A stretch of DNA of 64,000 bases from Corynebacterium epidermidicanis. Its GTDB lineage: Bacteria; Actinomycetota; Actinomycetes; Mycobacteriales; Mycobacteriaceae. The DNA is taken from positions 496,001 through 560,000 of the forward strand of contig NZ_CP011541.1 of assembly GCF_001021025.1 (NCBI RefSeq), read 5' to 3'. The notes under the pieces were generated by a model, which was not told the origin of the DNA, did no database searches, and saw only the letters and a program-made list of their open reading frames with translations. Positions within the stretch are counted from its first letter, which is position 1. Every line of letters starts with the position of its first letter. Shown one piece after another: positions 52,765-63,794 of this stretch. A program made the translations under genes and the position numbers.

Positions 52765-54534
52765 TTGGAAGCGAAAAAGCTAGATCAAAAGCGTCAACGC
52801 ACCAACGTAGTCCTCGGGGTGGTGGTAGCGCTGAGCGTGCTCGTCGCCACGATCGTCATCTTTTCCTTCACTGATCGGGATTTGGAAAAGGGCACCGAGT
52901 CGGCGCTGGTGCGAACCTTTGTTCAGCCTTATCGCAACACCGCTGACATCCAAGGCTCCTACCAAAGCTCTACCTTTAGCTCGACTTATGGCACCCCAGG
53001 CGGCAAACGCACGCTCGTGCTCTACGATGACTCCGCCTCGGACAGTGAAGTGCTCGGCATCCTCGCCGCGAACCTGGCAACCCACTTCGGTACTGCAACG
53101 GTGCAGCCCATTGGCGCATACACCGCAGGGCAGATCGCGGACTTTGATGCCGTGGTCTACCAAGGCTATGACTACAACCAAGTCATCCCGGATTCACTGC
53201 GCACCGATATCCGCACTACCGAAAAACCCGTCTTGTGGGCAAACGCCAACCTGCGGAAACTAGCCGGGCCCGCCGGGAGTCCCGAGGCAGCCGAGTTTGT
53301 GGAGCACTACGGGATAGATCCGCACGCTTTCACCCTCAACGAGGCCGACAAAATCAACACAGTCCGATACAAAGGACAAGAACTGTCCCGAAATGAAAAC
53401 AGCAGGGGAATGCAGGTGCCGGCCGTCGTGAAGCCTGAGCTCGTGCGTACGCTGGGCGAGGCCGTGTGCGACGGCACTTCCTGCACCGGCACTGAGCACA
53501 AAGAATTCCCTTGGGCAACGCAAAGTGGCAACCTCATCTACGTTGCCGATTTGCCTTTTGAATGGCAAGAAAATGGTTCGCACTACCTCGCCTATGCTGA
53601 CCTGTTTTACGAGATGCTTGATCCGCACGCAGCTCCCTCTGCGAAGGCCGCGGTCCGCATCGAAGACGTCAGCCCCAAATCCAACCCCGCCGACTTGCGA
53701 CGCGTCGCCGACTACCTCGGCTCTCGAGGTATCCCATTTCAGGTAGCGGTAGTACCCATCTACATTGGTCCGAAAGCTAACCCAAAGGACGACCGCGCTA
53801 TCGGACTCGAGCTCAAAGACACCCCCGAAGTCGTCGAAGCGCTCAAATATATGGAATCCAAGGGTGGCGAGCTCATCCAGCACGGCACCACCCACCAATT
53901 CGGTAACACCCCAAACCCTTACCCGGGCGCGGCCACCACTGCCGACTACGAATTCATCCGTTCCCAATGCAGCACCACCAACACGCCACCGTGGACTTTC
54001 GAGGACTGCCAGCAGAATTCGTGGGTCCAGCTCACCGGCCCGCTTATCGACGACCGTGTCAGCGACCACACCAAACGCATCGAAGTGGGGAAGAGGGCTT
54101 TCGAAGCCGCAGGATTGCGGGTGCCAGAGGTTTTCGAGACCCCGCACTATGGCGCAACGCCGAACGCCTACGAAGCGATGGGGCAGCAATTTGCCTACCG
54201 ATACGAGCAAACCGAATACTATGCAGGCCTCGTATCGGGCCAGAAGCAGGACTTTAGGACCTCTCTCACCCAGATCCTGCCTTATCGGGTCACCGATGTT
54301 TATGGGGCTACAGTCTTGCCGGAAAACATCGGTAACCCATCCATCGAGGACCTCAACAACCACGCCGCTCGGCCACCGGCACTGCTGGTGGACAATGCAG
54401 CAAAGAACCAGGTGGTGCGCCAAGCCACGGCTAGCTTCTTCTTCCACCCGTTCCTTGACACCGCACTGCTAGCCGAAATCGTCGACGGCATCGAGGGGCT
54501 GGGCTATGAATTCGTCCCAGCCCGTGAGCTCTAA
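52765..54534 (+). CDS. DUF2334 membrane-anchored polysaccharide deacetylase-like protein
   Basis: A 589-residue protein with an N-terminal anchor (VVLGVVVALSVLVATIVIFSF, residues 15-35). A Rossmann-like glutamine-amidotransferase-type region follows to about residue 290. Then comes a DUF2334 domain related to carbohydrate esterase 4, with RIEDVSP (about 300), HGTTHQFGN (about 373) and FETPHYGATP (about 461). The Asp and the two His positions match the metal-binding set of CE4 deacetylases. The start is TTG 52765, supported by AAGGAG ten bases upstream. It ends the locus and would deacetylate the polymer outside the cell, as PgaB or IcaB do. Activity is inferred. Confidence 0.82.
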   Translation: MEAKKLDQKRQRTNVVLGVVVALSVLVATIVIFSFTDRDLEKGTESALVRTFVQPYRNTADIQGSYQSSTFSSTYGTPGGKRTLVLYDDSASDSEVLGILAANLATHFGTATVQPIGAYTAGQIADFDAVVYQGYDYNQVIPDSLRTDIRTTEKPVLWANANLRKLAGPAGSPEAAEFVEHYGIDPHAFTLNEADKINTVRYKGQELSRNENSRGMQVPAVVKPELVRTLGEAVCDGTSCTGTEHKEFPWATQSGNLIYVADLPFEWQENGSHYLAYADLFYEMLDPHAAPSAKAAVRIEDVSPKSNPADLRRVADYLGSRGIPFQVAVVPIYIGPKANPKDDRAIGLELKDTPEVVEALKYMESKGGELIQHGTTHQFGNTPNPYPGAATTADYEFIRSQCSTTNTPPWTFEDCQQNSWVQLTGPLIDDRVSDHTKRIEVGKRAFEAAGLRVPEVFETPHYGATPNAYEAMGQQFAYRYEQTEYYAGLVSGQKQDFRTSLTQILPYRVTDVYGATVLPENIGNPSIEDLNNHAARPPALLVDNAAKNQVVRQATASFFFHPFLDTALLAEIVDGIEGLGYEFVPAREL

Positions 54535-54543
54535 GACTGGCGG

Positions 54544-55692
54544 TTAAACGCTAGCGAAATCCGGCAGGCGCTCGCCGATGCCTAGTAGTTGGGCGATGGC
54601 TGCGACGGTGCGGGCGGCGGCTTTGCCGTCGCCGTAGGGGTTGACGGCGTTGGCCATCGCTTCGTAGGCCGCTGGGGTATCCAGCAGGATCTTAGCTTCG
54701 GAGACGATGCGGTCTTCTTCGGTGCCGATGAGTCGGACGGTGCCTGCGGTAACTGCTTCGGGGCGTTCGGTGTTTTCCCGCATCACTAGGACAGGCTTGC
54801 CCAGCGCGGGTGCTTCCTCTTGCACTCCACCGGAGTCGGTGAGCACGATGTGGGCGCGTGCCATCAGCTTGGTGAACTCGTTGTAGGGCAGCGGGTCAGT
54901 GACCAGGATGTTGTCGCGCCCTTCGATCTCCGGGAAGACTGCTGCCCGGACTTTAGGGTTCAGGTGTGCAGGTAGCACGAAGACGATGTCTGGGTAGTCT
55001 TCGGACAGTCGGCGCATAGCCCGGCCGATGTTGGCCATCGCGTCGAGGTTTTCACGGCGGTGGGTGGTAAACAGCACGATCTTGGCATCGGAGTCTGCTG
55101 CTGCTTGGAGTCGTTCGTCGCTGAATGTGGTATTCCAGGAGGTTGCTTCCAGGAGTGCGTCGATGACGCTGTTGCCGGCTACGACGATGTCGGCGGAGCG
55201 GAAGTCCTCGCGCTGGAGGTTGCGTTTGGATTCTTGCGTCGGTGCGAGGTGGAGGGCTGCGACCTGGCCGATGATTCGGCGGTTGGCTTCCTCGGGGAAG
55301 GGGGAGAGGATGTTGCCGGTACGTAGTCCTGCTTCGAGGTGGACGATTTTCACGCCGCGGTTGAATCCGGCGATGGCTGCTGCCATGGCGGTGGAGGTAT
55401 CGCCCTGGGAGATGATGATGTCGGGTTGTTCCTGCTCGATGATGGTGTCGAGGCCTTCGATGGCGCGGGCGACGATGCCGTTGAGGGTTTGTCCAGGGCG
55501 CATGATGTCCAGGTCGTGGTCTGGGGTGATGCCGAACTGCGCGTTGACCTGGTCGAGCATTTCCCGGTGCTGGCCGGTGGTCACCGCGATCGAGGTGAAG
55601 CGCTCATCAGCCTCAAGGGCTTTAATCACCGGAGCAACCTTGATCGCCTCCGGGCGAGTGCCGTAGACGGTCATAACCTTAGGAGCAGACAT
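54544..55692 (-). CDS. wecB: UDP-N-acetylglucosamine 2-epimerase (non-hydrolysing)
   Basis: A 382-residue enzyme that interconverts UDP-GlcNAc and UDP-ManNAc. It starts VMTVYGTRPEAIKVAPVIKAL. It has QHREMLDQV, QGDTSTAMAAAIAGF, VHLEAGLRTGNILSPFPEEANR and the C-terminal LTDSGGVQEEAPALGKPVLVMRENTERPEA, all diagnostic. It converges with the polysaccharide locus, 9 bases from the DUF2334 gene. It would supply UDP-ManNAc either for cell-wall linkage units or for the neighbouring synthase. Confidence 0.95.
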   Translation of the reverse strand: MSAPKVMTVYGTRPEAIKVAPVIKALEADERFTSIAVTTGQHREMLDQVNAQFGITPDHDLDIMRPGQTLNGIVARAIEGLDTIIEQEQPDIIISQGDTSTAMAAAIAGFNRGVKIVHLEAGLRTGNILSPFPEEANRRIIGQVAALHLAPTQESKRNLQREDFRSADIVVAGNSVIDALLEATSWNTTFSDERLQAAADSDAKIVLFTTHRRENLDAMANIGRAMRRLSEDYPDIVFVLPAHLNPKVRAAVFPEIEGRDNILVTDPLPYNEFTKLMARAHIVLTDSGGVQEEAPALGKPVLVMRENTERPEAVTAGTVRLIGTEEDRIVSEAKILLDTPAAYEAMANAVNPYGDGKAAARTVAAIAQLLGIGERLPDFASV

Positions 55693-56081
55693 AAATTATC
55701 CTTGAGCAGCGTTGATGCCAGTAGAGTCTCTATCGAGTATAGGTGCTCAGGCCCGGGCTCGATGTCTTGGCGAGCGCTACGGTGGTATCCCTGTTTGCGA
55801 CGTTCTCTGGAAAAGGTTTTCCTGTAAGGAGGAGTCACTTGAACGTGACGAACTGAAGCATGCTGACTGGGTCTGGCTCGTCGTCTCCGCACGTGGACTA
55901 GCCCGTGTGATGGCACTCGATGCATATGACCTCGGAGACTAGGGCGACTATGACTTCGGAAAATGTGAAGAAGTTGGGTTAGCAATCCGTTATCGATTAG
56001 TTATCGATAATTCAACTCGGGTTTATTTTCATCAACATATGGTTGAAGGTGTCCGTTCCGTTTTTTCAAAGGAGGAAACTG
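55693..56081. other. Intergenic region between wecB and a secreted protein gene
   Basis: This 389-bp gap has no convincing gene. A weak frame at 55712-55942 lacks a ribosome site and homology I recognise. Two direct ttatcgat words (55990-55997 and 56001-56008), the second extending to ttatcgataa, may be regulatory. A strong AAAGGAGG ribosome site (56068-56074) serves the next gene. Confidence 0.5.
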
Positions 56082-57054
56082 GTGAAACAGTCTCGCGTGT
56101 TAGTTTTTTTTGGCATCACTTTCACTGATGCTGAGTCCGTCAGTGGCGGATGCACAGGAAAGTCATGAAGTGACACCTGAGCAGATTGCTGATTTGATTG
56201 GGGTCGATTATCGGCCACAAATTCATGAGGAAGACCGCGCTTCGACCCGTTCGGCGGATGCGAGTGATGATCGAAACGTGAAGCTGCGGACGACTGCTGG
56301 AGATATCGAGCTTTCAATTCCAAAGGGAACTCAAAATGCTTCTAAAACCGCAACCGGCATTGGTGATCGGTCGGTGATGTTTGATCAGGGGGACGACACG
56401 GTTGCTACGGTAACGGCCTATCCAGATGAAAGCATGCAAATGCACTCGGTCATTTTGTCTCCGACTGCGCCGCACGAGTTTCGCTACGACGTTTCGTTAC
56501 CTGCTGAGGTCTCAATGTCAAAGAATGAGGATGGTGGCATTGATTTTGTTGACTCGAAACAGAATTTTGTTGCGGGGATTGCGCCGGCATGGGCTCGAGA
56601 TGCCGAAGGTAACAGGGTTTCCTCTGAGTACGACGTCGTTGGAGATTCGATCGTGCAAAAGGTAGCTACGGTATCTGCCGATCAATACCCGGTTGTTGCG
56701 GATCCATTCCTTGGTAAGCATCTGTTTAACAACCTTTGGCAAGGTGAATGGAATGGTGACGCGACCTTCAATGGGACAGTTTCTCCCTGGGGAGCCGTAG
56801 TAATGACTGGCGGAGGCGGAGTTGGTGGCTACGTTGCCGGGCAAGCAATAATGCGCGATGCAGGGTGGAAAGAATGGGAAGCGGCATTCCCCGATATCAA
56901 TTCCAAAGCATCTGTTCGCCAACAATATGAATGCCATATTCTAGCTGGGACCCTCGGTCTGCCATATACCGGCGAATACAACCTTGAGCGGGCACGGCCT
57001 GACAAGGGAGATTGGGCCTTGACTCCCCACCAACACCATTGCAATTGGGAATAA
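56082..57054 (+). pseudogene. Secreted DUF2599-like protein, out of frame at a T8 tract (possible phase variation)
   Basis: AAAGGAGG followed by GTG 56082 marks the start. Read from there, the frame enters T8 (56104-56111) and stops soon after. With seven T it reads MKQSRVLVFLASLSLMLSPSVADAQESH, a textbook signal peptide, and continues to 57054 as a 323-residue protein. A TTG at 56110 could start the long frame without the first part of the signal. The mature part has a long beta-rich region. It ends in QYECHILAGTLGLPY, YNLERARPDKGDW and HHCNWE, which match the Cys-His...Asn-Leu...Arg-Pro...Cys-Asn pattern of DUF2599. Function is unknown. A sequencing error in the T run cannot be excluded. 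Confidence 0.7.
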
Positions 57055-57056
57055 CA

Positions 57057-57299
57057 TTGAAAAAGATATCTACGTCGAACTTGCTTTGGCTTTGCGGGTT
57101 GATCGCTGGAGTACTGTCATTTGTTGTGTCGATCATTGCTAATGGCCTCCACTACCGGGCGCATGAGCATGATCCTGGGGCAAAAGCATCCTACACGCCC
57201 CAATGGATCCTAAACTGGCACTATTTTTCTTTGGCCTTCATCGTGATTTGCCTAATCGGACTGCTGTGGACCTGGTGGAGGAGGCGTCAACAATCCTAA
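57057..57299 (+). CDS. Small two-helix membrane protein next to the DUF2599-like gene
   Basis: An 80-residue protein from TTG 57057 (LKKISTSNLLWLCGLIAGVL), two bases after the previous stop. It has two hydrophobic segments (LLWLCGLIAGVLSFVVSIIANGL and YFSLAFIVICLIGLLWTWW) separated by a polar loop, and a basic end (RRRQQS). I do not recognise a family. Tight linkage to the secreted protein suggests a dedicated partner, for example an immunity or export-associated protein, but nothing proves it. Confidence 0.6.
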   Translation: MKKISTSNLLWLCGLIAGVLSFVVSIIANGLHYRAHEHDPGAKASYTPQWILNWHYFSLAFIVICLIGLLWTWWRRRQQS

Positions 57300-58159
57300 G
57301 GCCACAGTTTTCATCTCAACAGGGGTTCATTAACCTGATGTAAGTCGGTAGTGATTGCTGGAGTTGTGCCGACTTCGAACGGTGAGATTTATCCCTGTCA
57401 GTGGCGTTGTGGCCTCAGTCCGGAGCGGTTTCCTAAACCGCTCCGGATATCGAGCTTGGTATCGATCCAGTTCATACTGCCTTGTTATCCACTTGTTTTG
57501 CCAGGTTTCGCCGAAGGCCTCACTCGGAGTGAAATCTCCAGTTCTGGTGCGGACCTTTTTTGGTTTTGTGACGGTCCCCAGCGCTTCATCCAGGCGCGTG
57601 CTGATTCAAGATCCCTAAAAATTCCGGGATGAGTGGGGTGTGTTTTAATCGTTGCGAAACCGACTCCGAATACGAATTATATTTAGAATCCCACGGCCTC
57701 GAATTCGATGGTTGTGCCCCGAACTGTCCAAACAACTCCTTGTCCTCACGAGGGATCATGGCAGCACCATTTTCGGCATGAATCACACCTGGTATAGACA
57801 CATTAAAAGGGGCAAGTCCGGTGGAATAGTATCTGGTGGAATGGTGTACGAACCCTTTTCGATCTAACTGGGGTTATGTCATGAGCTTGGGTAGGAGTAG
57901 ACATTACGCGGCGATCTCCTTTCCAGCCGAAAGCAAGATGCTTTCCAGACTCTGCCAAGACAATTTTGCGGTTGTGTGTCGAAGAAAGCTCGGGAGCAGG
58001 CCGATCGGGGATGCTGCGACAGCATTTCGGCATCAGAAGCAAGAAACGAGCAAGAAAACGTTAGTGCAGGTAAAAGCAGGTTTCTGGTGTGAAAAGTGTC
58101 GATTTTGAGCAAGTTTTCGGCGAACGGAGCAAGAAACGAAGCATGCTGTGCTGCATGCG
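57300..58159. other. Gene-poor region with a long perfect hairpin
   Basis: These 860 bases carry no gene I can support; short frames on both strands lack ribosome sites and recognisable motifs. A perfect 13-bp dyad, tccggagcggttt/aaaccgctccgga (57419-57431 and 57435-57447, 3-base loop), has no T run, so it may be a transcript processing signal or an operator. A short word gcaagaaacga recurs at about 58040 and 58130. The patch seems less GC-rich than the flanking core genes and may be the scar of a lost element. Confidence 0.5.
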
Positions 58160-58197
58160 AAAAGCCGCCCCCACCAACGACGTGGTGAGTGGCGGCT
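58160..58197 (-). terminator. Terminator of icd
   Basis: The stem agccgcc/ggcggct (58163-58169 and 58191-58197) encloses a second stem, cacca/tggtg. On the minus strand TTTTCGC follows. It lies 23 bases after the icd stop. Confidence 0.85.
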
Positions 58198-58219
58198 ATC
58201 GGCGCAAATAAGATGAAGT

Positions 58220-60445
<2,226 letters not shown>

Positions 60446-60575
60446 CTAAAAAAGTGTGTAGTACAAAGCTCAAGTTTAGCTGTACTTGCCCGCTTGTCGA
60501 CGGGTAGGGGTGCGCATCGGGGCGATTCAGCACGCAACATGCGTCGGGGAAAGAGAGCGGGTAGCGTGAGCGAAC

Positions 60576-61808
60576 GTGAATTCCTTGCCACTGCCTCGTC
60601 GTCGAGCTCTGCCGCTGCAAACCGAAATTTCTCCGCTTCATCGTTCGATCGTGATGTTCGCAATTGCACTCGGCGGCTTTGGAATTGGCACCACGGAATT
60701 TGTCTCTATGGGTTTGCTTCCCCTCATTGCTGCCGACTTTCAGATGACGGAGGAAGAAGCTGGCCGGATTATTGCGGCGTATGCGTTGGGGGTCGTGATC
60801 GGCGCGCCTGTGATTACCACGCTGACGGGTCGGATTCCTCGGCGGCGTCTCTTGCTTATTCTGATGGCGTTCTTCGTGTTGGGAAACGCACTGTCGATGC
60901 TCGCTCCGAGTTACGGGTTGTTAATCTTGGCCCGGTTTATCGCCGGTTTTCCCCATGGGGCATACTTTTCGGTTTCGGGGCTCTGTGCCGCATCGATGGC
61001 GCCGGCGGGTCAACGCGGGCGGGCACTCGCGTTGGTGGGGATTGGGTTCTCAGCTGCCACAATCGGCGGGGTGCCCCTGGCGCAGTGGCTTGGCCAAGTT
61101 GTGCACTGGAAAGCGGCATATGGCGTCGTCGTGACCGCCGGGGTTTTGACCCTGCTTGCGCTGTGGTTCTTCATGCCCCACATGACGGAGATGAAATCAA
61201 CCTCTCCAGCTACCGAACTGGGCGCTTTGGCCCGCAGTCAAGTCTGGTTAACCCTGGCAATCGGCACCGTGGGCTTTGGCGGGATGTTCGCGGTGTACAC
61301 CTACATCGGTTGGACGATGACCGATCCGACTCGCGCAGCGATGTCTGCCTCCCTCATTCCGTTTGTACTGGCGGCCTATGGTGCCGGTGGTTTGGTGGGC
61401 AACCTGTTTGGAGGGCACCTAGCAGACCGAAATTTGGAACTTGGCATTGGCTTTGTCTTGAGCTGCATCGCTATCACGCTGGTTTGCTTCTATTACCTGT
61501 CCGCCTGGGTAGCGGGCGGAATGGTGCTTTTCGCACTGCTCGGCTTGTTTGGTTCGGCCCTTGTGCCTCAGTTGCAGATCCGGCTCATGGATGTCGCGGG
61601 TGATGCCCAAACACTGGCAGCCGCCCTCAACCACTCAGCGCTCAATATGGCCAACGCAGCTGGAGCTGCCGTCGGCGGTGCACTCATTGCCTCAGGATTG
61701 TCTTATGCTTCCCCAGCGTTGGCTGGCGCAGCCATGGCAGGCGCCGCTCTTCTGGTCTGGTGGGCTGCCGTAACAACTCGGGCCAAGACCCGCGCACACA
61801 CCCTGTGA
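60576..61808 (+). CDS. MFS efflux transporter (AraJ/DHA1 type)
   Basis: A 410-residue, 12-helix major facilitator of the drug:H+ antiporter group. The first helix block FAIALGGFGIGTTEFVSMGLLPLIAADF and the loop GRIPRRRLLLI (motif A) are present. FIAGFPHGAYFSVSGLCAASM is typical of AraJ/PbuE-like exporters, and a second-half motif A-like GGHLADRNLE is present. The substrate (sugar, nucleobase or drug) cannot be told. GTG 60576 is the likely start. Confidence 0.85.
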   Translation: MNSLPLPRRRALPLQTEISPLHRSIVMFAIALGGFGIGTTEFVSMGLLPLIAADFQMTEEEAGRIIAAYALGVVIGAPVITTLTGRIPRRRLLLILMAFFVLGNALSMLAPSYGLLILARFIAGFPHGAYFSVSGLCAASMAPAGQRGRALALVGIGFSAATIGGVPLAQWLGQVVHWKAAYGVVVTAGVLTLLALWFFMPHMTEMKSTSPATELGALARSQVWLTLAIGTVGFGGMFAVYTYIGWTMTDPTRAAMSASLIPFVLAAYGAGGLVGNLFGGHLADRNLELGIGFVLSCIAITLVCFYYLSAWVAGGMVLFALLGLFGSALVPQLQIRLMDVAGDAQTLAAALNHSALNMANAAGAAVGGALIASGLSYASPALAGAAMAGAALLVWWAAVTTRAKTRAHTL

Positions 61809-61928
61809 GATGTATTAATAAAGCACAGGTTTTTGCTCGTGCAAGCATTAGGATAGTTTTACGTAATTGACGACCCCGCCTTTTCACGCTCGGCCGTGAA
61901 CGAACTCGGCCGAGTAGGAGACTGGTAC

Positions 61929-62564
61929 ATGAAACGCAGATCGACACTTGCTCCAGAGCAAGAGACTCCCAGAGTGGAGTGTTGGGGTGCCTTCTGTGGC
62001 GCGTGCTCCTTGTTGGCCCAGTTCTTCACCAGCTTGATGAGCAGCTCAGCAGAGCGACCAAGCGACCTTTACTTCATATTAATTGCCGTCAATTCCATTT
62101 TGTTTGTGCTCTCCATAGCCTGTTTTGTCGTATTTTGGCGTCGTGACATGGTTTGGGCATTATCCATGTTCCTATTGGGGTTGGTGGGAACCAGTGTTTA
62201 CCAATACGAAATGCACACCATGCCAGAGATGGTGGAAAACTTCGCCACAGCCGAGTACCCCATCCGGCTCTCTCAGCTGATTCTGCCATTAGGGTTGATC
62301 CCAATTTCCGTGTTGTGCTTTCATGACGACCGCGTCCCTAACTTGTTGGCGTACTTCTTTGCGATAAACGCGACCTGCTGGTTCACCCTAAGCGCAGTCA
62401 ACGGCAACGTATCGGCACAAGTGTTCTGGGCCTTCATGACGGACCTTTCCGCGCTGATCGCCAATGGCGCGTTGTGCACCTGGATGATCTACCTTGGTTC
62501 GAGTGTGTTGAAAGCGCCGGCGAAAGGCGAATCCGGAGGAAACACACCAGTGCCCGCAAGTTAA
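61929..62564 (+). CDS. Membrane protein of unknown function
   Basis: A 211-residue protein with about six hydrophobic segments (for example FILIAVNSILFVLSIACFVVF, WALSMFLLGLVGTSVYQYEM, LSQLILPLGLIPISVLCF and ALIANGALCTWMIYLGSSVL). I do not recognise its family. ATG 61929 is chosen because AGGAG lies at good spacing upstream; a GTG at 61896 would extend it by 11 residues. The C-terminal tail is short and polar. It ends 10 bases before the nuclease gene and may share its transcript. Confidence 0.65.
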   Translation: MKRRSTLAPEQETPRVECWGAFCGACSLLAQFFTSLMSSSAERPSDLYFILIAVNSILFVLSIACFVVFWRRDMVWALSMFLLGLVGTSVYQYEMHTMPEMVENFATAEYPIRLSQLILPLGLIPISVLCFHDDRVPNLLAYFFAINATCWFTLSAVNGNVSAQVFWAFMTDLSALIANGALCTWMIYLGSSVLKAPAKGESGGNTPVPAS

Positions 62565-62574
62565 GCTGTGAGTC

Positions 62575-63480
62575 ATGACTTTCACAATTAGCACCGTCAA
62601 CGTCAATGGAATCCGCGCCGCGGTGAAGGAACGAAGCGAAGAAAACAAGGGTTTTCTTGCCTGGCTCAACGAATCTACCAGCGATGTGGTGCTGCTCCAG
62701 GAAGTGCGCGCCAGTGAAAAGCAAACCTTGGACGCCCTAGCCCCTGCGTTGGATGACGGTTGGCACTACATAGGCGCTGAAGCATCAGCGAAAGGGCGCG
62801 CCGGGGTGGGGATCCTGTCGCGCAGCCCGCTCACTGAGGTCAAGGTTGGTATCCCAGGTTTTGAAGAAGCAGGCCGCTACATTTCGGGGACTCTCTCCGA
62901 AGAAGGCATCACGGTGGCATCATTGTACTTGCCGTCGGGAAGCGCGGGCACCGAAAAGCAGGACGAAAAGTACCTGTTCTTGGATGTGTTTGAGGACTAT
63001 CTCGCTGGGCTCGCTCAGGCGCACCAGCAGATGGTAATTGGTGGCGACTGGAACATCTGCCATCGGCAACAGGATTTGAAGAACTGGAAAACCAACCAGA
63101 AGAAGTCCGGGTTTTTGCCTGATGAGCGGGCGTTCATGGATGCCGTATTCGGGTGTTACCCGGATGAGGAATCGCAAGTGGAAGCGCACGGGGAGTTCCT
63201 TGGTGCGGTGGATTATGTTGCCAGCAAGCCACGTCGTCAGCCGACTACCCAGCCTGCTTGGTTCGATGTCGCCCGTCGGCTCAACCCGGAAGATGCCGCC
63301 TACACCTGGTGGACGTATCGAGGTCAGGCTTTTGACACCGATGCCGGGTGGCGGATCGACTACCAAGCCGCCACTGCCGCGATGTTGGAAAAGGCTGTGC
63401 TTGCGTGGGTGGACAAAGCAAACGCTTATGATTTGCGCTGGTCAGATCACTCGCCGCTGAACGTCACCTATCAGATCTGA
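62575..63480 (+). CDS. xthA: Exodeoxyribonuclease III / AP endonuclease
   Basis: A 301-residue endonuclease/exonuclease/phosphatase-fold enzyme for base-excision repair of abasic sites. Metal and catalytic residues are seen in TVNVNGIRAA, VLLQEVRASEKQ (Glu), GGDWNICHRQQD (Asp and Asn) and the final RWSDHSPLNVTY (Asp and His). YTWWTYRGQAFDTDAGWRIDY is the usual DNA-contact block. Its last ten bases overlap the convergent DCC gene. Confidence 0.93.
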   Translation: MTFTISTVNVNGIRAAVKERSEENKGFLAWLNESTSDVVLLQEVRASEKQTLDALAPALDDGWHYIGAEASAKGRAGVGILSRSPLTEVKVGIPGFEEAGRYISGTLSEEGITVASLYLPSGSAGTEKQDEKYLFLDVFEDYLAGLAQAHQQMVIGGDWNICHRQQDLKNWKTNQKKSGFLPDERAFMDAVFGCYPDEESQVEAHGEFLGAVDYVASKPRRQPTTQPAWFDVARRLNPEDAAYTWWTYRGQAFDTDAGWRIDYQAATAAMLEKAVLAWVDKANAYDLRWSDHSPLNVTYQI

Positions 63481-63794
63481 CAGCTAGATACGCCCACTAG
63501 CGGGCCGAGTCGGTGGCGGTTCATTGCGACGAGACGATAAATGATCGCCGCCGGAGGTATGCCCACTACGCGGCCCAAAAAACGGATCAGGGCGGTTCGC
63601 CCGTGGCGGAGCAACGCGTGGCTGATCCCGCGGTGCCCGAGGAATTCCTTGCCGTTGTCGTCGACGTAGTAGGCGTTTCGTTGGATGTAAAGGCCACGGC
63701 CTGGGGCTGTGGTGAGGTTGGTGGTCATGCGACGCAGATGACCTACGGCCCAGGTGCAAAAACCGCAGTCCGCGTCGTAGTAGAACACGCTCAT
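63471..63794 (-). CDS. DCC-family thiol-disulfide oxidoreductase-like protein (DUF393)
   Basis: A 107-residue protein starting MSVFYYDADCGFCTWAVGHLRRM. The DxxCxxC motif near residues 8-13 defines the DCC/DUF393 family, predicted to be thioredoxin-like. A second conserved block, GISHALLRHGRTALIRFLGRVVGIPP, follows. Substrate unknown. Its start overlaps the stop of the upstream panC by four bases, so the two form an operon. Confidence 0.85.
   Translation of the reverse strand: MSVFYYDADCGFCTWAVGHLRRMTTNLTTAPGRGLYIQRNAYYVDDNGKEFLGHRGISHALLRHGRTALIRFLGRVVGIPPAAIIYRLVAMNRHRLGPLVGVSSCQI

Noticed and set aside
53260..54447. Minus-strand frame of 395 codons
   Set aside because: It is antisense to the DUF2334 gene, with no ribosome site and no family signature.
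55712..55942. Possible 76-residue protein upstream of the secreted gene
   Set aside because: No ribosome site, no hydrophobic or domain signature, and atypical composition.
57836..58108. Possible 90-residue protein in the gene-poor patch
   Set aside because: No ribosome site and no recognisable motif. A minus-strand frame at 57586-57801 was rejected for the same reasons.
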